Below are positions 44,488 to 52,927 of a stretch of DNA of 54,634 bases, in pieces. Each line of letters opens with the position of its first letter. The first letter of the stretch is position 1. The translations under genes and the position numbers were made by a program. This DNA is from an uncultured Oceanospirillaceae bacterium (lineage in GTDB: Bacteria > Pseudomonadota > Gammaproteobacteria > Pseudomonadales > Balneatricaceae): contig CAJXNY010000036.1 of assembly GCA_913057435.1 (NCBI GenBank), positions 1 through 54,634 on the forward strand, written 5' to 3'. The notes below the pieces were generated by a model. That model had not been told where the DNA came from. It worked only from the letters and a program-made list of their open reading frames with translations, and did not search any database.

Positions 44488-45195
44488 ATGGATAAGAGTA
44501 TTCTCACCAATGCAGCCGCCGCGCTGCTGACCGTCGCCGGCCTGCAGACAGACAGCCCGGTACTGTTCAGCGTTGGCCTGTTTGCGCTATCCGGTGCGCT
44601 GACCAACTGGCTGGCGATTCATATGCTGTTTGAGAAGGTGCCGGGGCTGTATGGATCGGGTGTGGTGCCTGCACGGTTTGAGGATTTCAAACTGGGCATC
44701 AAAAGCCTGATGATGGAACAGTTTTTTAACGAAGAAAATATCGAACGCTTCCTCAGCGAACAGCAGGGCAAACAGCCAGACCTGCACCTGGCACCGGTGA
44801 TTGAAAAACTGGATTTTGATCCAACGTTTGACGCGCTGGTGGGCGTGATTGAGAGCTCCAATTTCGGCAGCATGCTGGCCATGGTCGGCGGTGTGGCGGT
44901 GATCGAGCCACTGCGCGAACCTTTCGTCACGCAGATGAAAACCAGCATCGAAGATATGACCCGTGACGAGCGCTTTGTACAGCTGCTCAAAGACGAGCTG
45001 GAGCAACCCAATGTGATGGCCGAAATGCGTGCGAAAGTTGAGCAGATCGTCGATCAGCGCCTGACAGAGCTAACGCCGAAGCTGGTGAAAGAGATCATCC
45101 AGCAGATGATCCGCGAACACCTCGGCTGGCTGGTGGTCTGGGGTGGTGTATTTGGTGGCCTGATCGGCTTCGTCGCAGGCCTGCTGGGCAACTGA
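44488..45195 (+). CDS. DUF445 family membrane protein
   Basis: Membrane protein of unknown role, 235 residues. An N-terminal hydrophobic hairpin (~20-48, FALSGALTNWLAIHMLFEKVPGLYGSG-type motif, the DUF445 hallmark) is followed by an amphipathic helical middle and a C-terminal helix (WLVVWGGVFGGLIGFVAGLLG). The long helical segment with soluble character suggests a membrane-attached scaffold. ATG 44488 with cagga upstream is chosen over a codon at 44425. It forms a single-gene unit ending at a REP cluster. Confidence 0.82.
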   Translation: MDKSILTNAAAALLTVAGLQTDSPVLFSVGLFALSGALTNWLAIHMLFEKVPGLYGSGVVPARFEDFKLGIKSLMMEQFFNEENIERFLSEQQGKQPDLHLAPVIEKLDFDPTFDALVGVIESSNFGSMLAMVGGVAVIEPLREPFVTQMKTSIEDMTRDERFVQLLKDELEQPNVMAEMRAKVEQIVDQRLTELTPKLVKEIIQQMIREHLGWLVVWGGVFGGLIGFVAGLLGN

Positions 45196-45242
45196 ATCGA
45201 CAGTTGTTAGCCAGATTCTTCCCGGTGGGACACAACTCTAAT

Positions 45243-45350
45243 GTAGCAGCGACGTCCCGTCGCGTCAGGGCTTCGAGCGACCAGAGCATCGCCAGCAAGC
45301 TGGCTCCTACATAATTTACCGAGCATTGTAGGAGCCAGCTTGCTGGCGAT
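45243..45350. repeat. REP cluster with REPIN-like doublet
   Basis: Three REP-type units lie downstream of the DUF445 gene: one at 45243-45265 (GTAGCAGCGACGTCCCGTC...), then a 23-base unit at 45288-45310 and its perfect reverse complement at 45328-45350 (GTAGGAGCCAGCTTGCTGG...), separated by 17 bases. The latter sequence is the type common in Pseudomonas genomes. The doublet with a fixed spacer is the REPIN form mobilised by RAYT transposases; no such gene is in the window. Confidence 0.85.
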
Positions 45351-45391
45351 ATGTTCGTGGTATACGCAAGGAATATGAGCGCGCCTGGGCC

Positions 45392-46135
45392 TTAGCTATA
45401 CAGCGACTTCCCACCATCCACCGCCACAATCTGACCGCTGATATAAGGTGCCTGGGCCAGGTAAAGCACAGTCTGGGCGATATCCTCCGGGCGACCCGTC
45501 CGCCCTAGCGGCACTTTGCTTAACAGCGCCTCTTTCTCTCCCTCTGATAACGCTGCATCGGCTTCAGGCCATAAAATGGCACCAGGCGAGACGCCGTTTA
45601 CCCGTACCGCCGGGGCCAGCTCTTTGGCCAGGCTCATGGTCATCATCTGTAAACCCGCCTTAGCGATAGAGTAGATCGGGTAACCGGTCAGGCCGCGCTG
45701 GGCGTGGATATCGACCAGGTTGATAATGCAGCCCTGGCGCTCAGTCAGAGCCGGGGTCAGGGCGGCGCTGATAAAGTAAGGGGCGCGCAGGTTGCTGTTG
45801 ATCAGCTGATCCCACTGTTGCTGGCTGCTGTCGGTGACCGGGGTGGGGAAGAAGCTGGAGGCGTTGTTCACCAGCAGATCCAGCTGGCCAAAGATGGCCA
45901 GTGTCTGTGCCGCCAGGGTGTCAACCTGAGCCATATCATCCAGGTCTGCCTGTAAGGTGGCGGCGCTGTCCGGGCGTTGCTGGTTCAGCTCAGCGGCCAG
46001 TACCTGAGCGGGGGCCTCAGAGTGGCGATAGTGGATCAGGATGCGGTATCCGGCCTGGTGCAGAGTGCGACAGATCACCGCGCCGATACGTTGGGCGGCA
46101 CCGGTAACCAGGGCGACGGGAGCCTGTGTGGGCAT
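45392..46135 (-). CDS. SDR oxidoreductase, pteridine reductase-like
   Basis: NAD(P)H-dependent short-chain dehydrogenase of 247 residues, probably reducing dihydrobiopterin or dihydrofolate-type pteridines. Cofactor motif TGAAQRIGA, NNASSFFPTP (the double-Ser/Phe pattern of pteridine reductases), catalytic Asp/Tyr/Lys in VDIHAQ and YSIAKAG, and the SPGAILWPE loop. FolM and PTR1 relatives share these. It lies beside cca, a common neighbourhood in gammaproteobacteria that also includes folate genes. It is flanked on both sides by REP-type repeats. Confidence 0.85.
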   Translation of the reverse strand: MPTQAPVALVTGAAQRIGAVICRTLHQAGYRILIHYRHSEAPAQVLAAELNQQRPDSAATLQADLDDMAQVDTLAAQTLAIFGQLDLLVNNASSFFPTPVTDSSQQQWDQLINSNLRAPYFISAALTPALTERQGCIINLVDIHAQRGLTGYPIYSIAKAGLQMMTMSLAKELAPAVRVNGVSPGAILWPEADAALSEGEKEALLSKVPLGRTGRPEDIAQTVLYLAQAPYISGQIVAVDGGKSLYS

Positions 46136-46165
46136 GGTGAGTGGTCCTTATCTCGGGGTTATGCA

Positions 46166-46186
46166 TTCCCACGCGGCGCGTGGGAA
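46166..46186. repeat. Short inverted repeat (TTCCCACGC type)
   Basis: TTCCCACGC, spacer GGC, GCGTGGGAA: a perfect 9-bp hairpin of a kind widely dispersed in Pseudomonas-like genomes. It sits 31 bases upstream of the SDR start, between that gene and the second REP doublet. Confidence 0.7.
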
Positions 46187-46210
46187 CGAGGATCTATCGG
46201 CTTCTGATGT

Positions 46211-46269
46211 GACGGGACGTCGCTGCTACATCCGGTTTACCTGGCCGTAGCAGCGAGCTTGCTCGCGAT
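46211..46269. repeat. Second REPIN-like doublet
   Basis: GACGGGACGTCGCTGCTAC (46211-46229) and a 23-base unit starting GTAGCAGCGAGCTTGCTC (46247-46269) stand in inverted orientation with a 17-base spacer, the same architecture as the doublet at 45288. The first arm is the exact reverse complement of 45243-45261, across the SDR gene. The second arm ends three bases before the cca stop. Confidence 0.82.
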
Positions 46270-46271
46270 CC

Positions 46272-47405
46272 TTAGAGCGTAAAGCTCTGGCAGATCTGCA
46301 ACTGGCGCGCTTTGAGTTCGTCACCCAGCGCTTTGCCTTTGAAACCTTCGGCCATCAATGTTTGTGGGCTGAGGCTGTTGAGCTGGTTCAGCAGAACGGG
46401 CAAGGCCTGCGCTGCCGCATCCATTGCGTTGCCATGCAGCGCTCGACAGCAGGCCAGCACAGCGTCCAGTCGCTGAGGGCGACGCAGCAGGTCCAGCCCT
46501 TGTATCAGTGCCAGTCGCTGTTCGCCGGGTAGCTCGTTGAAGCTGGCCAGAGGGCGGTGCCACTGGCGGCAGTGCAGGGCCAGATCGCGAAACTGGTTGG
46601 GGCTGCGCAGGGCTTCGCAGGCCTGTGCTATGGCGGTCAGTGCATCCGCTGTGTCGAGCTGTTCGGTGGCACGGCTGAGCAGCAGGGTGAAACGCTGGCG
46701 GGCCTGGTCGTCACCGGCAGGCTGGGTGTGCAGCTGACTTTCCAGCTGAGGGGCTGGCGGCTCGAACAGCGGGGTCAGGATCGGCAGCAAAGTGGCCAGG
46801 CCATGGCAGTCGGCCAGCACCTGCAGAAATACCAGCGGTGAAGGTTCGGCCAGTGCTCGCTCAAACTCTTTCCACACTCGCTCGGCGGTCAGGTGCGCCA
46901 GCTCGTCGGTGGCGGCGATGCGCTGCATCAGCGCCAGGGTTTCGTCAGCAACGGTGAACCCCAGGTGGGCGTAGCGGGCGGCAAAGCGCGCCACTCGTAG
47001 CACTCGCAACGGGTCTTCTTCGAAGGCGGGGGAGACATGGCGCAGCAGCTTTGCCTGCAGATCCTGCTGGCCCTGGTAGGGGTCAGTGATCGTGCCCTGA
47101 TCATCCTGCGCCATGGCGTTGATGGTCAGGTCACGACGGATCAGATCCTCTTCCAGGCTGACATCCGGGCTGGCGTGCCAGGTAAATCCGGCATAGCCCT
47201 TGCCGGATTTACGCTCGGTGCGGGCCAGTGCGTATTCTTCCCCTGAACGGGGGTGAATAAACACCGGGAAATCACTGCCCACCGGTTTGTAACCTTCGGC
47301 CAGCATCAGCGCCGGGGTTGCACCCACCACCACCCAGTCGCGGTCGTATACCGGGTAACCGAGCAGGGCATCACGGACTGCGCCGCCAACCAGATAGATC
47401 TGCAT
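46272..47405 (-). CDS. cca: tRNA nucleotidyltransferase (CCA-adding), HD domain absent
   Basis: Adds or repairs the 3' CCA of tRNAs. The 377 residues carry the class II polymerase-beta fold: LVGGAVRDALLGYPVYDRDWVVVG with the DxD-type metal site, RRDLTINAMAQD, and RVLRVARFAARYAHLGF of the neck. E. coli Cca is 412 residues with an HD phosphohydrolase domain. Here the C-terminal ~170 residues lack the HD histidine/aspartate pattern, so phosphatase and phosphodiesterase activities are not expected. glpE starts four bases upstream, so these genes with apaH likely form one minus-strand group. Confidence 0.93.
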   Translation of the reverse strand: MQIYLVGGAVRDALLGYPVYDRDWVVVGATPALMLAEGYKPVGSDFPVFIHPRSGEEYALARTERKSGKGYAGFTWHASPDVSLEEDLIRRDLTINAMAQDDQGTITDPYQGQQDLQAKLLRHVSPAFEEDPLRVLRVARFAARYAHLGFTVADETLALMQRIAATDELAHLTAERVWKEFERALAEPSPLVFLQVLADCHGLATLLPILTPLFEPPAPQLESQLHTQPAGDDQARQRFTLLLSRATEQLDTADALTAIAQACEALRSPNQFRDLALHCRQWHRPLASFNELPGEQRLALIQGLDLLRRPQRLDAVLACCRALHGNAMDAAAQALPVLLNQLNSLSPQTLMAEGFKGKALGDELKARQLQICQSFTL

Positions 47406-47409
47406 TGAC

Positions 47410-47730
47410 TCAGCCTGCCTGGTGACGGTCAGGGTAGGTCATGTGCCAGAGTTCGTAGCCGCCATCCAGGCTGTAAACGGTGTCGAAGCCCTGATTAAGC
47501 AGATAAGCGGCGGCTGACTGGCTGCTGATACCGTGGTAACAGCAGACGATCAGTGGCGAGTCCAGGTCAGCCTCAGCAATAAACTGTGGCAGGTTTTCAT
47601 TACTGACATTATGCGCACCGGGAATATGGCTTTGCTGAAAACTGCCAGCATCGCGAATATCGGCGACGGTTGCGCCAGCATCAAGCAGTTCAGCCGCCTG
47701 TGCAGCACTAATACAGCGATAGGAATCCAT
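47410..47730 (-). CDS. glpE: Thiosulfate sulfurtransferase GlpE
   Basis: Single-domain rhodanese, 106 residues, transferring sulfane sulfur from thiosulfate to cyanide or thioredoxin. The catalytic loop CCYHGISS places Cys64 as nucleophile, matching CYHGNSS of E. coli GlpE; ADIRDAGSFQQSHIPGAHN is the conserved entry motif. It lies between apaH and cca on the same strand (32 and 4 bases), an arrangement like that in Pseudomonas. Confidence 0.93.
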   Translation of the reverse strand: MDSYRCISAAQAAELLDAGATVADIRDAGSFQQSHIPGAHNVSNENLPQFIAEADLDSPLIVCCYHGISSQSAAAYLLNQGFDTVYSLDGGYELWHMTYPDRHQAG

Positions 47731-47762
47731 ATGTTACCCCTGGGTTATATCCGTGCCCTGCA

Positions 47763-48617
47763 TCATGCAAAGGCACTGGCAATCAGCTGATGTGGGCCGT
47801 CTGGTTGTGGTACACCAGAGCAGTGGCAGCTGAACAGTTGTTGGTCTTCAAGTCGCATCGCGGTCAGGGCATTACCCCAGACGCAGCCGGTGTCGAGCGC
47901 GAATACGTTGGCGGTATCGGTCTGGCCTTCCAGCGCGGCCCAGTGGCCAAACAGTACCTGTACCTGGCTGCTTTTTCGCGGCTGTTTGAACCAGGGCAGG
48001 AAGTCATTGGGCTGTGAGTCCAGGCTGCCTTTGGCTTTAAAATCCAGACGCCCGTTTGTATCACAGAAACGCATGCGCGTCAGATAGTTGGTAATCAGCC
48101 GTAACCGGTCCCAGCCCATCAGGCCTTTCTCCCAGCAATCCGGCAGGTTGCCGTACATATTGTCGAAGAAGTGCTGGGCCAGGTGGCTGCTGATCATTTC
48201 TTCAACTTCGCGCGCACGCTTGAGTGCCTGTTTCAGGCTCCAGTTCGGTGGCAGGCCAGCATGGCTCATAAAGTAATTCTGGCGGGCGTCATAGACGGCC
48301 AGTTTCTGCTGCCGTAACCATTCCATCAATTCTGGCGCGTCCGGTGCGGCCAGAAGCTGGTCCAGGGTATCGCTGCGTTTACGCTCGACGGAGCCGTAGT
48401 AAACCGCCAGCAGATGCAGATCGTGATTGCCCAGTACGATGACTGCACGTTCTCCCAGTGATTTGAGAAAGCGCAGGGTCTCCAGCGACTTGGGGCCCCG
48501 GTTAACCAGGTCGCCTGCGACCCAGAGGGTATCCTCGTCACTGAACTGGATCATATCCAGCAGTTGCATCAGTTCGTCAAAACAGCCCTGTATATCCCCG
48601 ACTGCGTAGGTAGCCAT
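47763..48617 (-). CDS. apaH: Diadenosine tetraphosphatase (symmetrical)
   Basis: Cytosolic hydrolase that splits Ap4A into two ADP and removes Np4A caps from RNA. The 284 residues show the metallophosphatase motifs GDIQG, GDLVNRGP, GNHDLH and SHAG, and a family-typical FGHWAALEG. AGGA lies seven bases before the ATG. First gene of the apaH-glpE-cca group; the usual upstream apaG and ksgA are not adjacent. Confidence 0.96.
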   Translation of the reverse strand: MATYAVGDIQGCFDELMQLLDMIQFSDEDTLWVAGDLVNRGPKSLETLRFLKSLGERAVIVLGNHDLHLLAVYYGSVERKRSDTLDQLLAAPDAPELMEWLRQQKLAVYDARQNYFMSHAGLPPNWSLKQALKRAREVEEMISSHLAQHFFDNMYGNLPDCWEKGLMGWDRLRLITNYLTRMRFCDTNGRLDFKAKGSLDSQPNDFLPWFKQPRKSSQVQVLFGHWAALEGQTDTANVFALDTGCVWGNALTAMRLEDQQLFSCHCSGVPQPDGPHQLIASAFA

Positions 48618-49098
48618 TCAATGTCCTCGTTCGCTCTGAATCACGCTTTGCGACTCGCGCACTCCCTGCGCCAGTTAAAAAGCGAGGTATGTTAGCAGAT
48701 TGTTATGACCACATTGATTCGATCAATAGTCGAAAAGGCGCTGTCGACGAAATTAATGACGTAAGGGCAGGGCGCGCTGAGTGATGGACGCCGTGCTCCG
48801 TCCTTTAAATCTGCTCTAGGCAGTGTCGATTAACCCCCTGAAAAGTCAACAATAAATTCTGCCCTTAGAAAAACTGAACCGTGCCGGGGGAAATTCTAAG
48901 TAGCCCAGCCCCGGGCTGTCACCCCGCTGAAATATTCCATTCCTACTATGCCTTCCTGTTAGCACCTGCGGCTGAATCAGGTCTGCTGGCGTAGCGTTAG
49001 CCCCGGTTTTCAGATTGAAAATCAGCCTGAGGGGGCGTTATGCGAGTGGTTCATCGGCGCAGGTATTTCTCCCGACCTATTAGTAGAGCTTATACCCC
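48618..49098. other. 481-base divergent intergenic region, structured leader
   Basis: No confident gene except the short frame at 49040. It holds the palindrome ATTGAT-TCG-ATCAAT (48713-48727), a stem CAGCCC-C-GGGCTG near 48905, a 7-bp pair CTTAGAA/TTCTAAG around 48866-48900, ACCTG/CAGGT near 48965-48985 and TTTTCA-GAT-TGAAAA near 49007-49021. The last few suggest a folded mRNA leader for the phosphatase operon, but no known riboswitch was recognised. Confidence 0.5.
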
Positions 49099-49111
49099 AT
49101 GGGCAAATTGA
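49040..49111 (+). CDS. Possible 23-residue leader peptide overlapping the phosphatase start
   Basis: ATG 49040 follows a strong GAGGGGG box by four bases. It encodes a basic peptide beginning MRVVHRRRYFSRPISRAY and stops at 49109-49111, 13 bases past the ATG of the phosphatase gene in another frame. The phosphatase start itself has a weak ribosome site, so translational coupling from this frame is plausible. Confidence 0.35.
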   Translation: MRVVHRRRYFSRPISRAYTPWAN

Positions 49112-50331
49112 TCCTGGTTATGGTTGACGGCATCAGTGCTGATCACTTTGAAAATATTCGTCATCAGCTGCCACACCTGGATGGTCTGGCGCGGCGGGGC
49201 ACTCAGGTGATGGAACTGACACCGGAAGTGTGTGGCACCTCGTTACCGGGCCGCACCTCAATGATTGTCGGCGAAGGGCCGGATCAGCATGGTATCTACG
49301 GCAATGTGATCTGGGATGGTCAGCGGTTCCGTTACGGCAACCCCTACGATGTGCGGGTGCCGACACTGGCGCACTATGCACGCAAGGCCGGGCGGGATGT
49401 GGCCGGGCTGGGGTTCGGCATGCTACGCCCGGAAGACTGTGATCTGTATATGCCGCCCTGGTGGGTCAGCGAGATGCTGATGCGAGCACGGGATGAGCAG
49501 CCCTGGCCTGCGGACGAACAGTGGCTGCAGGCAGGCCGGGTGCATGACAGCGAAGGCCGGTTGGCAGCGCTGGACACGCAGCTGGATATTGTCGATCCCA
49601 ACGCTCAGCACGATTTCAAACTGCAGCTGGGCATGCTGGCGGATCAGCAGCTGCTGGACATCGCCGCCGCGCTGGCCGCTTCAGATAAAAGTCCGGAACT
49701 GATGCTGCTGGAGATCTGCATCCCGGATTATTTCCTGCACACGTACGGCGCTGAACACGATCTGGCCGAGTGGTCTCTGCGCACGGCCGATGCTCAGATC
49801 GGGGTGCTGATGGAACGTCTGCGCCAGGCGGGCCAGCTGGATAATTATAACTTCGCCATTATGTCGGACCATGGCCACGCGCCGATGCCAAAGGCGTTGT
49901 ACTGCGACCAGGTTCTGGGGCCGGATGTTAAGTGGTCCAGTGAAGGCGGCATGTTGCTGGTCGCTCCCCGTGATCAGGGCCAGGCCGATGCAGTGCGTGC
50001 CGCACTGAGTGAATATGCGGTTGAGATGTGGAACAACGACCATATCCCCGCGGACCAGCGTGAACAGCTGCTGACCTTCGCCGTGGCTGCCGACTCCGGG
50101 TTGTCGTTTGAAGGCAGCCAGGCCGGGCAGAGTGGGCCGACCGGGCCATCCAAATACCGCTCCAACCATGGCATGCGCCCCGGCTGTCGGGATGATTACC
50201 GCTTCTGCCTGTTTGCCGGGCCGGATGTGCCCCGCAAAACGGTTATGTTTGCCCATGCCAATCAGGTCGCTCCGACCCTGGCGCGAATTCTCGATATTGA
50301 TACCCCCTGGCAGGCAGCCCCGTTGCTGTAA
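49099..50331 (+). CDS. Alkaline phosphatase-superfamily enzyme (NPP/phosphonoacetate hydrolase-like)
   Basis: Probable two-metal hydrolase of a phosphodiester, pyrophosphate or C-P bond, 410 residues, without a signal peptide and so likely cytoplasmic. Metal and nucleophile motifs: MVDGIS (Asp10), CGTSLPGRTSM (Thr47/Ser48 as nucleophile), HGIYGN, PDYFLHTYG, SDHGH and NHGMRPG. The TSLPGRT and HGIxGN pattern fits nucleotide pyrophosphatase/phosphodiesterase and PhnA-type phosphonoacetate hydrolases. It is first in an operon with a Dpp-like importer (40 bases to the next start), suggesting that it cleaves what the importer brings in. The exact substrate is unknown. Confidence 0.8.
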   Translation: MGKLILVMVDGISADHFENIRHQLPHLDGLARRGTQVMELTPEVCGTSLPGRTSMIVGEGPDQHGIYGNVIWDGQRFRYGNPYDVRVPTLAHYARKAGRDVAGLGFGMLRPEDCDLYMPPWWVSEMLMRARDEQPWPADEQWLQAGRVHDSEGRLAALDTQLDIVDPNAQHDFKLQLGMLADQQLLDIAAALAASDKSPELMLLEICIPDYFLHTYGAEHDLAEWSLRTADAQIGVLMERLRQAGQLDNYNFAIMSDHGHAPMPKALYCDQVLGPDVKWSSEGGMLLVAPRDQGQADAVRAALSEYAVEMWNNDHIPADQREQLLTFAVAADSGLSFEGSQAGQSGPTGPSKYRSNHGMRPGCRDDYRFCLFAGPDVPRKTVMFAHANQVAPTLARILDIDTPWQAAPLL

Positions 50332-50371
50332 GCCGGTTGCCATTGCATACATTATTCACAGGATTATCACC

Positions 50372-51868
50372 ATGAAACCTTTGCTTTCTGCTGTTGTTGT
50401 TTCTGCTGCCCTGCTGGGGAGCGTGACTGCCACTGAATCCGCTCTGGCCGCGGGCACCTTCCGGCTGGCCCATGATGTGGGTTATGCCGGTGCTGAGTCA
50501 CTGGACCCGATCTCCCCCAGCCGTTTTTTCTATGCCAACCAGTTTCTGTACAGCCGGCTGGTACGCCAGGACATGGAAGGGCAGCCGAGCCCGGAGCTGG
50601 CGCTGAACTGGCGCGCCTCAGCGGATGCGACACAGTGGACCTTCGAGCTGCGCAAAGGGGTGAAGTTTCATGATGGTTCGGACCTGACGGCCGAGGATGT
50701 GAAATACAGTCTGGAACGGATTAAAGACCCGAAAATCGACTCGCCGGTTGCCGCTGTGCTGGGTGTAATCGACTCGGTTACCGTGCTGAACAGCCATAAA
50801 CTGCGCATCAACCTGACATCTGCCCATGCTGATTTGCCGCTGCTGCTGATGGACTACCGGGTGCGGATTATCCCGCAAGACAGCGGTGACACAATTGCCA
50901 CCACGGGAGTCGGCTCTGGCCCGTTTATGCTCGACGAGCTGGACCCTGAAGGCACCACGGTGCTGAAAGCCTTTGATCAGTACTGGGAAGGCAAACCGGC
51001 CTCCGATACGGTTGAGGTGATCGGTATCGCCGATGCTCAGGCGCGGGTGCAGGCGTTACTGGCTGGCCAGCTGGATTTTGAAGACAGTGTGCTGGGACAA
51101 CAGATGGCGCTGTTCGCTGATAAAAGTCGCTTCCAGACCAACAGTATCGCCACCGGTGAATGGCGCGCGCTGGTGTTCCGCACCGACACTGCGCCTTACA
51201 ACGATGTGCGGGTGCGCAAAGCGCTGCGCATGCTGGTGGACCGCGAACAGATGATGACTCTGGTGTCGGGTAAAGGCGGCGGCACGGTGGCCTGTGATAC
51301 GCCGGTCTGGTCGGGCGATCAGTATCGGACGCAAATTGAGTGTCCGCAGGATATTCCAGCGGCGAAGGCACTGCTGAAAGAGGCCGGTTACGGTGACGGG
51401 CTGGAAGTGGATATCTACGCGGCGGATAACGAGCCGGAATGGATCCGCATGATCGAGGTCTATCAGCAGCAGGCGGCCAGGGCCGGGGTTAAGGTTAACC
51501 TGAAAATCGCTGCCTCCGATGGCTACTGGAGCGATGTCTGGATGAAAGAACCGGTGGTAGCGACCCGCTGGTCCCAGCGCCCGGCTGATCAGGTGCTGAA
51601 CGAAGCGTTCCGCTCCGGTGCCAGCTGGAATGAGACCTTCTTCAGTAACGCCGGGTTTGATGGTTTGCTGGACCAGGCGCGTCAGGAACTGGACTACGAC
51701 AAACGCAAGGCACTGTACGGCAAACTGCAGCAAGCCCTGTGGCAGCAGGGCGGGGCGCTGGTGCCGTATCACCTGAACCAGAATCGGGTGCTGGGGGCGA
51801 ATGTCAGCGGTGTTGATCCGGTGGAAAACTTCTCTATTCGCTGGAACAAGGTCGCTGTGGTCGACTGA
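50372..51868 (+). CDS. ABC importer substrate-binding protein, family 5
   Basis: Periplasmic binding protein of the peptide/opine/nickel class, 498 residues. A signal peptide (MKPLLSAVVVSAALLGSVTA, cut after ALAA) is followed by the family start LDPISPSRFFYANQFLYSRL, the signature FHDGSDLTAEDVKYSLER, and VRKALRMLVDREQMM. ATG 50372 has AGGA nine bases upstream; the longer open frame from 50108 overlaps the phosphatase gene and is rejected. It is the import partner for the following permeases. The ligand is unknown; linkage to a phosphatase-like enzyme hints at a phosphorus-containing compound. Confidence 0.92.
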   Translation: MKPLLSAVVVSAALLGSVTATESALAAGTFRLAHDVGYAGAESLDPISPSRFFYANQFLYSRLVRQDMEGQPSPELALNWRASADATQWTFELRKGVKFHDGSDLTAEDVKYSLERIKDPKIDSPVAAVLGVIDSVTVLNSHKLRINLTSAHADLPLLLMDYRVRIIPQDSGDTIATTGVGSGPFMLDELDPEGTTVLKAFDQYWEGKPASDTVEVIGIADAQARVQALLAGQLDFEDSVLGQQMALFADKSRFQTNSIATGEWRALVFRTDTAPYNDVRVRKALRMLVDREQMMTLVSGKGGGTVACDTPVWSGDQYRTQIECPQDIPAAKALLKEAGYGDGLEVDIYAADNEPEWIRMIEVYQQQAARAGVKVNLKIAASDGYWSDVWMKEPVVATRWSQRPADQVLNEAFRSGASWNETFFSNAGFDGLLDQARQELDYDKRKALYGKLQQALWQQGGALVPYHLNQNRVLGANVSGVDPVENFSIRWNKVAVVD

Positions 51869-51880
51869 CCCCCGCTTTCT

Positions 51881-51946
51881 GCCCGCTATCCGGAGATGGC
51901 GGGCCCTGTGGCGGGCTATGGCGATCTGCGTAGCCCGCCTCTTTTT
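51881..51946 (+). terminator. Hairpin pair with attenuating terminator, binding protein to permease
   Basis: A first stem (GCCCGC-T-ATC / GAT-G-GCGGGC, 51881-51904) is followed by a perfect 9-bp terminator stem GGCGGGCTA / TAGCCCGCC (51910-51918 and 51931-51939) and TCTTTTT. It lies between the binding protein and permease genes and should lower permease expression relative to the binding protein. Confidence 0.78.
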
Positions 51947-51969
51947 ACCATTCTGCTGAAACAGACCTG

Positions 51970-52923
51970 ATGCTAAAACTGATTCTTAACCGGCTGGTGC
52001 TGGCAGTACTGACGCTGGTGGCGGTGTGCACCCTGGTGTTTGCTGTGACCGAAGCCCTGCCCGGTGATGTCTGCACTGCGTTTCTGGGCCGTAATGCCCA
52101 GGGTGTGCGGCTGGAAAACTGCCGCAGCCAGCGCGAACTGGATAAACCGGCCATCGAGCGCTTCGCCACCTGGAGTTACGGCGTGGTGAGTGAAGGTGAC
52201 CTGGGTCGTTCGCTCAAGCGCAACAAATCGATCAACATAATGGTCGGCAGCCGGATGCGTAATACGCTGCTGCTGGCGACAACGGCGGCGCTGATAGGCA
52301 TTCCGCTGGCCATTTTACTCGGGGTGCTGGCCGCGTTACGCCGGGACCGGCGTACCGATGTGGGGATCTCCACCGGGGCGATTTTTGCCATGACCCTGCC
52401 GGAGTTTGTTACCGCCACCTTGCTGATCTACATCTTTGCCATCCAGCTGCACTGGTTCCCGGCGGTGACCACCGTGCGACATAACGCACCGCTGCTGGAT
52501 TTTCTGCCCAATATCGTGCTGCCGGTGATCACCCTGACCCTGGTGATGAGCGCCCATATTCTGCGCATGGTGCGCTCGGCAATGATCGATGTGATGGCCT
52601 CGGACTTTGTCCAGATGGCGCAGCTTAAAGGTGTGCCGCACTGGCGTATTGTGTTCCGCCACGCGCTGCCCAATGCGATGTTACCGGCGATCAATATTAT
52701 TGCCCTGACCATCGCCTGGTTGCTGGGCGGGGTGGTGATTATCGAGCAGGTGTTTAACTACCCCGGCATCGGCACCCTGATGATCAGCGCCATCTATGAC
52801 CGCGACCTGCCACTGGTGCAGGCGATTGCGCTGGTGCTGGCGGCGATCTATGTCGGGGTCAATCTGCTGGCGGATCTGGCCAGCCTTGTTTTGAACCCGC
52901 GTTTGCGCACGGCCCGAGGATAA
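51970..52923 (+). CDS. ABC importer permease, DppB-type
   Basis: Inner-membrane permease of 317 residues with six helices. The N-terminal TM (ILNRLVLAVLTLVAVCTLVF) and a periplasmic part with EALPGD are typical of DppB/OppB; the cytoplasmic EAA loop is AQLKGVPHWRIVFRHALPNA. The ribosome site is weak, but the start gives the family N-terminus. It ends four bases before the next gene. Confidence 0.93.
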   Translation: MLKLILNRLVLAVLTLVAVCTLVFAVTEALPGDVCTAFLGRNAQGVRLENCRSQRELDKPAIERFATWSYGVVSEGDLGRSLKRNKSINIMVGSRMRNTLLLATTAALIGIPLAILLGVLAALRRDRRTDVGISTGAIFAMTLPEFVTATLLIYIFAIQLHWFPAVTTVRHNAPLLDFLPNIVLPVITLTLVMSAHILRMVRSAMIDVMASDFVQMAQLKGVPHWRIVFRHALPNAMLPAINIIALTIAWLLGGVVIIEQVFNYPGIGTLMISAIYDRDLPLVQAIALVLAAIYVGVNLLADLASLVLNPRLRTARG

Positions 52924-52927
52924 CCGG

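Noticed and set aside
45243-45350. CRISPR array made of the repeated units near 45300
   Set aside because: The units alternate in orientation, number only three, and are palindromic REP sequences without regular spacers or cas genes.
48713-48727. FNR/Anr-like box upstream of apaH
   Set aside because: ATTGAT and ATCAAT are separated by three bases, whereas the FNR consensus TTGAT-N4-ATCAA needs four, so the site is off by one base.
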